A stretch of DNA of 64,000 nucleotides. Source: Burkholderiales bacterium (lineage in GTDB: Bacteria; Pseudomonadota; Gammaproteobacteria; Burkholderiales; Burkholderiaceae). The stretch is taken from NCBI GenBank assembly GCA_026225235.1, contig JAMFSK010000096.1, positions 1 to 64,000 on the forward strand, given 5' to 3'. A program made the translations under genes and the position numbers. The notes below the pieces were generated by a model. The model was not told where the DNA came from and searched no databases. It saw nothing but the letters and a program-made list of their open reading frames with translations. This document shows, piece by piece, positions 26,395 to 33,558 of the stretch (its first letter is position 1; each line of letters starts with the position of its first letter).

Positions 26395-27219
26395 ATGAAA
26401 ACCCAACAAGTCCCTTTCGGCGTGCTTCTGCGGCGCTGGCGCCAACAGCGCCGAATGACGCAGACCGATCTCGCCCTGGCGGCGGAGAGTTCGACTCGTC
26501 ATCTGTCATGTCTGGAAACGGGAAGAGCGCAACCGAGTCGCGAAATGATCACGCGCCTTGCCGAATATCTGGACGTTCCGCTTCGCGACCAGAACATGCT
26601 GCTTTTGGCTGCGGGGTTTGCACCGGCTTTTCAAGAGCGCTCAGTGGCCGATCTGGAAGCGGCGAAGCGTGCGATCGACAGCGTTCTGCAGGCGCACAAG
26701 CCCTACCCTGCCTTTGCGGTCGATCGACGGTGGAATGTGGTGCTGTCGAATGCAGCGCTTCCACAGCTTTATGAGGGGTGTTCGGCGGAACTCCTGGAGC
26801 CGCCAGTCAATGCTGTGCGATTGATCCTGCATCCGAAGGGCGTGGGGCAGCGGATCCTGAACTATTCCGAGTGGCGCGCCCATACCGTCAGCCTGCTTCG
26901 CCAGCAGATGGAAACGCGGGCCGACCCTGTGATTCACGCCCTGCTCGCGGAAGTGATGGCTTATCCGACGCCGCCCAATTCAGATAACCATGCGGGTTTC
27001 GACGCCTCGCCGAGGCTGGCCACCCCGCTTCGCATCCGCACACGATTGGGTACTGTGTCGTTCCTGAACACCATTACTGTTTTCGGCACACCGAATGACG
27101 TGACATTGGCGGAACTTGCGTTGGAAATGCTGTTCCCGGCTGATGAACGCACCGTCGAGATCGTTAAGAGCATGAACCAGGAGACGGCGGCGGTTATGGA
27201 TATGGCAGATTGGCGGTAG
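26395..27219 (+). CDS. XRE family regulator with MmyB-like ligand-binding domain
   Basis: 274 residues. The Xre helix-turn-helix is FGVLLRRWRQQRRMTQTDLALAAESSTRHLSCLETGRAQPS. The rest (about 100-270) is the MmyB-like domain: YPAFAVDRRWNVVLSNAA, then FLNTITVFGTPNDVTLAELALEMLFPAD. MmyB-like domains can bind fatty-acid-like ligands. It has a paralogue at 28608 in this window. The MFS remnant behind it may have been its original target. Confidence 0.92.
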   Translation: MKTQQVPFGVLLRRWRQQRRMTQTDLALAAESSTRHLSCLETGRAQPSREMITRLAEYLDVPLRDQNMLLLAAGFAPAFQERSVADLEAAKRAIDSVLQAHKPYPAFAVDRRWNVVLSNAALPQLYEGCSAELLEPPVNAVRLILHPKGVGQRILNYSEWRAHTVSLLRQQMETRADPVIHALLAEVMAYPTPPNSDNHAGFDASPRLATPLRIRTRLGTVSFLNTITVFGTPNDVTLAELALEMLFPADERTVEIVKSMNQETAAVMDMADWR

Positions 27220-27315
27220 GCCGATTGCTGTCGCATAGCGTCACTCCGCGCCCTTTGTGAGTTCATTTTCTAACCCCCTTTTACAAAAATAAACGCAGCC
27301 GCAACGATCGCACCA

Positions 27316-27825
27316 ATGAACTGGAACACAATCAACATACGGTCTGCCCGCATGACGCTGAAGCCCTTTACCTCTGCGGATGCGGACGACGCTTTCTCCT
27401 GCATCACACCGTCACTGACACGGTTCATGTCTTGGGATCCGCCCGCCTCGAGGGAGGAATTCGATCAGGTATGGCGCGCGTGGCTTCTGACGATACAAGA
27501 TGGCTCCGATTTCGTGTTCGTGAGTCGAAGCGCCGTCGACAACCAGTTTCTTGGCCTCGTCGGGCTTCACCGCGCGCAAACTGAAAATCCGGAATTGGGA
27601 ATCTGGATCCGGGAAGACCGGCACGGTAACGGCTTCGGGCGCGAGGCAGTGACCGCAGTCGCTGACTGGGCATCGACACATTTGAAGCCCTCGAGTTTCA
27701 GCTATCCCGTAGCGGAACAAAACGGGGCGAGTCGCCGTATCGCCGAGTCGCTTGGGGGCGTCGCCGTCGCTCAGCGCGCTGACCGGAAATATCATGCCGT
27801 CATCTATCAAATCCCGCCCCAATGA
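27316..27825 (+). CDS. GNAT family N-acetyltransferase (RimJ/RimL type)
   Basis: 169 residues. The start MTLKPFTSADADDAFSCI and the central GLVGLHR... with LGIWIREDRHGNGFGREAV match the RimJ/RimL-like GNAT group (R-x-x-G-x-G/A acetyl-CoA loop as R-H-G-N-G-F-G). It ends with VAEQNGASRRIAESLG. It could modify ribosomal protein N-termini or a small molecule. ATG at 27316 is the first start in frame. Confidence 0.85.
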   Translation: MNWNTINIRSARMTLKPFTSADADDAFSCITPSLTRFMSWDPPASREEFDQVWRAWLLTIQDGSDFVFVSRSAVDNQFLGLVGLHRAQTENPELGIWIREDRHGNGFGREAVTAVADWASTHLKPSSFSYPVAEQNGASRRIAESLGGVAVAQRADRKYHAVIYQIPPQ

Positions 27826-27912
27826 GTGCGCAGCGCGGCCATTCCTTTACTTCCGAGGTAATTGAATGGTTGCACCCGATCGATAACATGACACCTGTCT
27901 CCTGTCGCTAAC

Positions 27913-27929
27913 GGTGCGAAGTAAGCACC
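27913..27929. promoter_or_regulatory. Inverted repeat upstream of the CMD-family gene
   Basis: GGTGC, 7 nt, GCACC lies 53-69 nt before the start codon. It is a plausible operator for the neighbouring XRE protein, but the arms are only 5 bp. Confidence 0.3.
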
Positions 27930-27981
27930 CCGCAGGAGGTACCAACGCAGTCACGTTAACGAACGCACCATGGAGTCATAA

Positions 27982-28533
27982 ATGCAGAATTTCCCCCTTC
28001 ATACAATCGAATCAGCGCCCGAAAACTCGAAGCCTATCCTTCAGGCGCTCGAGCAGAAATTTGGCTTTTTGCCCAACGTGATGGCCACCATGGCCAACAA
28101 CCCCGTGCTGCTCAATGGATTCGCCGCCAGCTTCGGAAGTTTCCACGGCGGAAGTCTCGACGAATGCGAGAAGCAGACGCTCCTGCTCACGAATGCGGTC
28201 ACTATCAAGTGCCCTTGGACCGTGGCGGCGCACTCGACGTTCGCGCTCGAGGACGGCATGTCGGAGGCTGACGTGAATGCCATCCGCGTTGGCAAATTGC
28301 CGGCCACCCCGAAGTACGCAGCACTCTCAAGCATTACGAAAGCGCTCATCGAGAAGCGCGGAAATGTGAGCGACGCCGATATCGAGCGATTCACTTCGGG
28401 AGGATACTCTCGGGAACAGATCTTCGAAGTGATCACCAGTATTGGCATTTCCACGATGGCCGCCACCACGACGAATATGGCCGGCACACCGATCGAAGAT
28501 CGCTTTAAGGCTCAGAGCTGGTCTGCTGCCTGA
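27982..28533 (+). CDS. Carboxymuconolactone decarboxylase family protein, resolving Cys replaced
   Basis: 183 residues with the AhpD-like all-helical fold. The typical start of this group is present: LEQKFGFLPNVMATMANNPVLLNGF. The redox motif region reads NAVTIKCPWTVAAHSTFA; AhpD and its relatives have C-x-x-C before the His, here it is C-P-W-T, so the second Cys is lost. That rules out a standard disulfide peroxidase cycle. A GGAG site precedes the gene, and it is 74 bp before an XRE regulator. Confidence 0.88.
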   Translation: MQNFPLHTIESAPENSKPILQALEQKFGFLPNVMATMANNPVLLNGFAASFGSFHGGSLDECEKQTLLLTNAVTIKCPWTVAAHSTFALEDGMSEADVNAIRVGKLPATPKYAALSSITKALIEKRGNVSDADIERFTSGGYSREQIFEVITSIGISTMAATTTNMAGTPIEDRFKAQSWSAA

Positions 28534-28607
28534 AGAGTTTGACGGTGCGGGACGTTGGTCCGGAACACACCCGCACGTCAGTACGATCGACCACGAATCC
28601 AAACCCG

Positions 28608-29471
28608 ATGACGACATCCCAAGCAAACCCAAGGACCGAACGGGTGGCCAACGAACTGGGTACGCTATTGCGCCACTGGCGGGATATGCGTGGCACAAGC
28701 CAGTTCGATCTGTCGCTCGATACCGGCGTGTCGCAACGACATCTGAGCTTCATCGAAAGCGGCCGCAGTGTTCCCAGCCGCCAGACACTAATGCAGATTG
28801 CGCAAACACTCGATGTTCCACTACGCGATCGCAACACCTTGTTGCTCGCGGCAGGCTACGCACCGATCTATTCCGAAGGTGCGTGGAACGCCGTGGAAAT
28901 GCAGAGCGTCACTAGCGCGCTCGGCCGCGTTCTTCGTCAACACGAACCGTTTCCGGCGCTGGTGATGGATCGCTATTGGGACGTGCTCATGGTCAATGAA
29001 TCGACGCCGCGCTTTTTCAATTGCTTCATCGATTTGGCCGCGCGTAGGGGACCGCGCAATATGCTGCATCTGATGTTCGACCCAGAAGGCATGCGCCCCT
29101 TTGTCGCCAACTGGGAAGCCGTGGCACAAAGCCTGATCCAGCGCGTTTATCGGGAATCGGTTGCACGCGTTATCGACGACAAGACCAAGGAACTGCTTGC
29201 CTCACTGCAGGTCTATCGTGATGTGGAGCCCGAATGGAAGCTCCCCAAGACTCGCGGCACGCCAGCAACCATGCCGATGATCCCGATCACCTTCGTCAAA
29301 GACGAGAAGATGCTGAACTACTTTTCGATGGTGACTACGGTCGGCACGCCACAGACCGTGGCGGCTCAGGAACTGCGCATCGAATGTCTGTTTCCGGCAG
29401 ACGAGGCGACGGAGGCTCATCACATCGCAATGCTCGCGGCACTCGCGCAAGATCAAAAAACGAACGCATGA
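28608..29471 (+). CDS. XRE family regulator with MmyB-like ligand-binding domain
   Basis: 287 residues from the ATG at 28608. The helix-turn-helix is LGTLLRHWRDMRGTSQFDLSLDTGVSQRHLSFIESGRSVPS, and the rest is an MmyB-like ligand domain with FPALVMDRYWDVLMVNES and FSMVTTVGTPQTVAAQELRIECLFPAD. It resembles the regulator at 26395 across its length and is probably a paralogue. It follows the CMD gene by 74 bp and probably controls it. Confidence 0.92.
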   Translation: MTTSQANPRTERVANELGTLLRHWRDMRGTSQFDLSLDTGVSQRHLSFIESGRSVPSRQTLMQIAQTLDVPLRDRNTLLLAAGYAPIYSEGAWNAVEMQSVTSALGRVLRQHEPFPALVMDRYWDVLMVNESTPRFFNCFIDLAARRGPRNMLHLMFDPEGMRPFVANWEAVAQSLIQRVYRESVARVIDDKTKELLASLQVYRDVEPEWKLPKTRGTPATMPMIPITFVKDEKMLNYFSMVTTVGTPQTVAAQELRIECLFPADEATEAHHIAMLAALAQDQKTNA

Positions 29472-29552
29472 CGTCGTCCCGGGCGAAGCAAAATTCACAG
29501 GCTTCTTGCAAAGCGGAACAAGGCAACTTACCTCTAAATTGTCTCAACCCAG

Positions 29553-30314
29553 TTAGCCCGACACAATCGCAAACACACGCGCCGGAAAGTCGGATCCTTT
29601 CTTCGGCTTGGGCCACGTCGCCACGAGCAATGCTCCGCACTCCGGTAACTCGTCCAGACTAGCCATCAATTCGATCTGCCAGCGATCCCGCTCGAGCACA
29701 TAACGTTCGAGCGAACTACCGCCACGACTGATCGCGATGCCTCCGTCCGTGTCCATCGTTTCGTGCCCGCAAGCGATGGCATCCCCCGTCTCAAAGACGA
29801 AACGTAGCGCGTCGAGCGTCCATCCTGGGAAATGCGCGACGTCGTTGTTATCAAGGTTCAGCATGCGGTCTTTGCTAGGCCAGCGCGCCGACCATCCACT
29901 TCGTTTTGCCACAAAGGCGCCAGCTGGAATCAGGCCATTCCTTGACTCCCACTGTCGCACATCATCGAGCGACAGACAATAATCCGCATTGAATTCCACT
30001 TCGGCACGAATATCGACTACAACGAGCGGCAAGACCATCTCCGTCACTGGAATCTCATCGAGAAAGCGGTTCCCTTTGACGAAATGTGCGCCCGAATCGA
30101 CGTGAGTCCCCCATTGACCGACAAGGCTGTAGCGATGCGCAAGAAATCCCTGGCCCACCGAACCTGTCGCAGGTGGATGATCGTACAAGACTGTACGCTG
30201 TTCGGGATCGAAGAGCGGCGAATGCGGAATGGTCTCGTCAAACGCATGCGTCAAATCGATAAAACGACAATGTCGCAGACGATCGACGATGGCCCATAGA
30301 GCGTGCCCCATCAT
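29553..30314 (-). CDS. Cyclase/kynurenine-formamidase-like metal-dependent hydrolase
   Basis: 253 residues. The PF04199 cyclase motif is visible as FIDLTHAFDETIPHSPLFD at the N-terminus and WGTHVDSGAHF around residue 75, matching the H-x-G-T-H-x-D-x-x-x-H metal site, with the first His replaced by Gln-Trp. The core LDALRFVFETGDAIACGHETMDTD also matches the family. Last gene of the DUF1537-PdxA2 operon, following the cupin gene by 2 nt. It could act as a lactonase or amide hydrolase on the acid-sugar substrate. The start at 30311 is equally possible. Confidence 0.83.
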   Translation of the reverse strand: MMGHALWAIVDRLRHCRFIDLTHAFDETIPHSPLFDPEQRTVLYDHPPATGSVGQGFLAHRYSLVGQWGTHVDSGAHFVKGNRFLDEIPVTEMVLPLVVVDIRAEVEFNADYCLSLDDVRQWESRNGLIPAGAFVAKRSGWSARWPSKDRMLNLDNNDVAHFPGWTLDALRFVFETGDAIACGHETMDTDGGIAISRGGSSLERYVLERDRWQIELMASLDELPECGALLVATWPKPKKGSDFPARVFAIVSG

Positions 30315-30316
30315 TG

Positions 30317-30694
30317 TCAGATCCTGTCCAGCGTCGTGCGGGTGCGCTCGTTCACCACGTTGCCGGTATTGATCGTGGTGCGAGGCTCGAGCAGCAAGCA
30401 ATGAACCTCATCCGAAACCGCTTCCGGACAATGCACGATGCCTTTTGGCACGATCACATACTCGCCCTCGTTGATGATCACCTCGCCCCCGTTTTCCGGC
30501 TTCATTCTCATCCGCAACGTGCCTTTTACGACGAGAAACAGTTCATCCTCGTTGTCGTGATGGTGCCAATTAAAAGTGCCGCTGAACTTGGCAAACTTCA
30601 ACTGGGACTCGTTGATGTCGCCACCAATCTTCGGCGACCAGTATTCCGATACGCCTGCGAAGGCTGCCGCGATGTTGACCTTGTTGACGATCAT
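30317..30694 (-). CDS. Small cupin domain protein
   Basis: 125 residues, a single cupin barrel. Motif 1 is GTFNWHHHDNEDELFLVVKGTLRM and motif 2 is EYVIVPKGIVHCPEA, with three His and one Glu as metal ligands. The ATG overlaps the TIM-barrel stop by ATGA. Similar small cupins are often isomerases or dioxygenases; none has been linked to acid-sugar catabolism that I know of. It is in the five-gene operon. Confidence 0.85.
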   Translation of the reverse strand: MIVNKVNIAAAFAGVSEYWSPKIGGDINESQLKFAKFSGTFNWHHHDNEDELFLVVKGTLRMRMKPENGGEVIINEGEYVIVPKGIVHCPEAVSDEVHCLLLEPRTTINTGNVVNERTRTTLDRI

Positions 30695-31368
30695 GCTGTT
30701 ACTCCACCGATCTGGAAAATGGTGTCCACTTGCGCCGCCAGCAAGCGGTCGACAAACGCGCCCTGGAAAATCGCGCTGCCGACTGTAAAGCCCCAAATGC
30801 CTGTGTCGTTCATCGCCTGTACCCGCGCAACGCTGTCGATACTGCCAGCAGCGATAACAGGAACACCTACGGCTTCCACAACACGCCGGGTCAGCTCAAC
30901 CGGATCACCCTCGCCGACAAAACGATAAGCGAGCAGATCGAGGCCATGGACACCTGGCAGCGCTGCGATGCGGCGCGCGTCCTCGACGATTTCGTCCATC
31001 GTGCCTTCCAGCGAAGTGGGATGTCTGACAGTATGGCCCGCGAAAGGAAAGTATTGAACTTGAGAACCGTTCAGTAGTTTCAAGGCGTCGTCGACATGAC
31101 GGCCGCCCAGCAGATAGTCGACACCGATGTCAAGCGCAGCCCGAATGGACTCAAGTTCGGTTTGACGGTCAGTGGCGACCACTTCCAGCATCACCTTTCG
31201 GCCGTCGGCCCGAATCCGCATAGCAAGCTGCTTGAGTTGCGCCACAGGCAAACCTATATCCTTGAACCCGACGTAGTGGATCGGGCTATCGCGCATGCTG
31301 TCGTAGGCGCTCATCGCGTCGGCGACCGTCTCGTCGTTCTGGGTCAACATTAAAATAAAGTGGGACAC
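30691..31368 (-). CDS. TIM-barrel protein of unknown function (ribulose-phosphate-binding barrel type)
   Basis: 225 residues from a GTG at 31368, which has a GGAG site 8 nt upstream; longer frames run into the PdxA2 gene. Eight beta strands can be picked out in order: FILMLT, HYVGFKDIG, KVMLEVV, VDYLLGG, QYFPFAG, GLDLLAYRF, PVIAAGS and WGFTVGSAIF. The last two have the phosphate-binding Gly-Ser turns of HisA/HPS-like barrels, and K-D in GFKDIG could be catalytic. Its stop overlaps the cupin start. I cannot assign a reaction. Confidence 0.75.
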   Translation of the reverse strand: MSHFILMLTQNDETVADAMSAYDSMRDSPIHYVGFKDIGLPVAQLKQLAMRIRADGRKVMLEVVATDRQTELESIRAALDIGVDYLLGGRHVDDALKLLNGSQVQYFPFAGHTVRHPTSLEGTMDEIVEDARRIAALPGVHGLDLLAYRFVGEGDPVELTRRVVEAVGVPVIAAGSIDSVARVQAMNDTGIWGFTVGSAIFQGAFVDRLLAAQVDTIFQIGGVTA

Positions 31369-31399
31369 GATGTGCTCCGGTGGTGGGTCGATGCTCCGC

Positions 31400-32386
31400 T
31401 CAGGAGCGAATGAATTGGTGTGCCATTTGAAGCGCCACTTGCAGGCTTGCGGGATCGGCAATGCCCTGCCCTGCGATGTCAAAGGCGGTGCCGTGATCAG
31501 GGCTCGTGCGAACGAACGGCAACCCCACGGTGATGCTGACGCCGTCTTCAACGCCAGCGAGCTTCACAGGTATCAGACCCTGGTCGTGATACTGGGCCAC
31601 GACGATATCGAAGCGCCCGCGCCGCGCATTCATAAAGACGGTGTCGCCGGGCCACGGGCCACTCGCGTCGATTCCTTCTCCTTTCGCGGCGCGGATGGCC
31701 GGCCCGATAATGTCGATATCTTCGCGTCCAAACAGCCCCCCTTCGCCTGCGTGAGGATTCAATCCGGCGACTGCTACACGTGGCCGCTCGATGCCAAGGT
31801 CCCGCATGGCCCGATGAGCGAGCCGGATAATGCGAAGTTCGCTTTCGATAGAGAGCCTTGCGATTGCGTTCAGCATCGAACAATGGACCGTCACGAGAAT
31901 CGTACGTAGCATTGGATTGACAAGCATCATGGCGTAGTCACGAGTGCCGGAGAGGTCCGCCAGCATTTCCGTGTGCCCCGGGTAAGGAGCCCGCGCGGCG
32001 GCAAGCGCTTTCTTGTGAATCGGCGCCGTACAAATGCCCGCGATTTCGCCTTTCATGGCGAATTCGATCGCCATTCGGATAGCGTCGTATGCCGCCTTCC
32101 CCGCGAGTGCACTTACTTGTCCGGTCGGCAAATCAGCGGGTAATTCGCTGGTGTTCAGCACTTCAAGTACGCCGGGACGCGGAGCAGCCTGAGCTGTCGA
32201 TGTGATGGCCCTCACCTCGAGCAGCAGGCCGAGCTTTGCAGTTTGTGCCCTCAGCACGCCGACGTCACCGATCACAAACGATGGGTGTCCATCGATGAAA
32301 GACGCATTCGCAAAGGTCTTGAGGACGATTTCCGGACCAATGCCCGCAGCGTCCCCCATTGTCACGGCTATTAGTTTCCTGCTCAT
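31400..32386 (-). CDS. pdxA2: PdxA2-like 4-phospho-D-threonate/erythronate 3-dehydrogenase
   Basis: 328 residues of the PdxA family. Metal-binding His segments are visible: YPGHTEMLADL (about residue 136), LNPHAGEGG (about 208) and YHDQGLIPVKL (about 264). The frame starts MSRKLIAVTMGDAAGIGPEIV. Housekeeping PdxA acts in vitamin B6 synthesis; a copy fused into an operon with a DUF1537 kinase is typical of PdxA2, which oxidatively decarboxylates 4-phospho-D-threonate or -erythronate to dihydroxyacetone phosphate. The start overlaps the kinase stop by 4 nt. Confidence 0.88.
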   Translation of the reverse strand: MSRKLIAVTMGDAAGIGPEIVLKTFANASFIDGHPSFVIGDVGVLRAQTAKLGLLLEVRAITSTAQAAPRPGVLEVLNTSELPADLPTGQVSALAGKAAYDAIRMAIEFAMKGEIAGICTAPIHKKALAAARAPYPGHTEMLADLSGTRDYAMMLVNPMLRTILVTVHCSMLNAIARLSIESELRIIRLAHRAMRDLGIERPRVAVAGLNPHAGEGGLFGREDIDIIGPAIRAAKGEGIDASGPWPGDTVFMNARRGRFDIVVAQYHDQGLIPVKLAGVEDGVSITVGLPFVRTSPDHGTAFDIAGQGIADPASLQVALQMAHQFIRS

Positions 32387-33471
32387 TGCCCCACTCCTTT
32401 CAATGCATCAAGACAGACCAGAAAGGCGTCATCCTGGCCGAAGCCGCCCGCTTTCGTGATCATGGGAAATCTCCCGGCGGCGGTGTCGACCATGGCGAGC
32501 GCGACGCCGGGCAGCACTTCGCGACATACGCATAGCGACAGCGCCGGGAGCGCGTCGACGATCTGTCTCGCGGTTTCGCCTCCGGTCACGACCAACCCAT
32601 CACACACGCCGCTGCGCAACAGATCGGCGGCCTGATGGGCGACGTCATGCAAAGCAGATCGTGGTGACGAACGGACTTCACGAGTCGCAAGAACTTGGAT
32701 GTGTCGACTCGACTGCACCGCTTCGAGCTGCAAGCGCGAGCGCGGATTCAAACTGCCAACAACGAGCAAGGGACGCTGTGCCGCATTGACAGCTGAGTCG
32801 AGTCCTTTGGCACCGCTGTCAGCCGGCACGGGCAGCACACGAGCCATCGCTCGCAGCATCCCAGTCGAACCGGCCCACAAAACATCAGCCCTCGTCGCGA
32901 AGGTTTCCACGAGTGTGTCGAGTTCGTTTTCTGTCTGTGCGTCGACAACGACCGCATCATGCGTTTCGAGCAGTACTCTGGTGTGTGCCGCGTCGCGCGC
33001 CACTGCAACGCACACGTCATGCGTCTTAAAGAGGGCCGGTACACTCGATTCCCGGACCGGCAGCGTCGGATCGCGACCGAAGGCACTTTCGTGTACGAGC
33101 ACGCCGTCGGCATACACCCGTCCAGCCCGGGTAGTTCGTCCCGCCGCAGGGAACGCAGGCACAATCAAAAGCTTCCGTCGCCCCGAAGCCGCAAGCGCTG
33201 ACAGGCAGTCAAGAGCAACACGCCCGCGCAGAGTCGAATCGAATTGGAGAACCAATAGGTCCGCGTTGCTCCAGGCGCGGGCAGCGGCATACACAGCGTC
33301 GCCCGCGCTCCCGGCAACGTTTTCGCGCGTACGGGTATCGATGCTGGCGACAACGACGTTTTCCTCGCCGGCTGTCCCCAGTTGAACATCAGCATCCCAG
33401 CCGCGTTGTGCGAAACACGCCGTGCCATCAAGCGCGCTGCTGAAATCGTCCGTGATGATGCGGATTCGCAT
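32383..33471 (-). CDS. dtnK: Four-carbon acid sugar kinase (DUF1537), D-threonate/D-erythronate kinase type
   Basis: 362 residues from the ATG at 33471. The N-domain begins MRIRIITDDFSSALDGT, with the Asp pair that DUF1537 kinases use for catalysis, then DLLVLQFDSTLRGR. The C-domain has the ATP-binding segment around 260-330: LRSGVCDGLVVTGGETARQIVDAL and PMITKAGGFGQDDAFL. Its product would be the substrate for the PdxA2 enzyme it overlaps. The gene symbol is by family and context; the exact acid sugar (threonate or erythronate) is not fixed by the sequence. Confidence 0.85.
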   Translation of the reverse strand: MRIRIITDDFSSALDGTACFAQRGWDADVQLGTAGEENVVVASIDTRTRENVAGSAGDAVYAAARAWSNADLLVLQFDSTLRGRVALDCLSALAASGRRKLLIVPAFPAAGRTTRAGRVYADGVLVHESAFGRDPTLPVRESSVPALFKTHDVCVAVARDAAHTRVLLETHDAVVVDAQTENELDTLVETFATRADVLWAGSTGMLRAMARVLPVPADSGAKGLDSAVNAAQRPLLVVGSLNPRSRLQLEAVQSSRHIQVLATREVRSSPRSALHDVAHQAADLLRSGVCDGLVVTGGETARQIVDALPALSLCVCREVLPGVALAMVDTAAGRFPMITKAGGFGQDDAFLVCLDALKGVGQ

Positions 33472-33488
33472 GGCCGTCCTGTGATATG

Positions 33489-33536
33489 TTTGGTTCGTCA
33501 ATTCTGATCTTTTTCAGATATTTTTGAAGAACCAAA
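33489..33536. promoter_or_regulatory. Nested dyad between the acid-sugar operon and the MocR gene
   Basis: Outer perfect inverted repeat TTTGGTTC (33489-33496) and GAACCAAA (33529-33536), centres 40 bp apart, about four helical turns. Inside it lies TCTGA (33503-33507) and TCAGA (33514-33518). It fills most of the 87-bp gap between the divergent genes and is very likely the MocR operator. Confidence 0.65.
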
Positions 33537-33558
33537 ACCGAGGCATTTTCTAGCGTCT

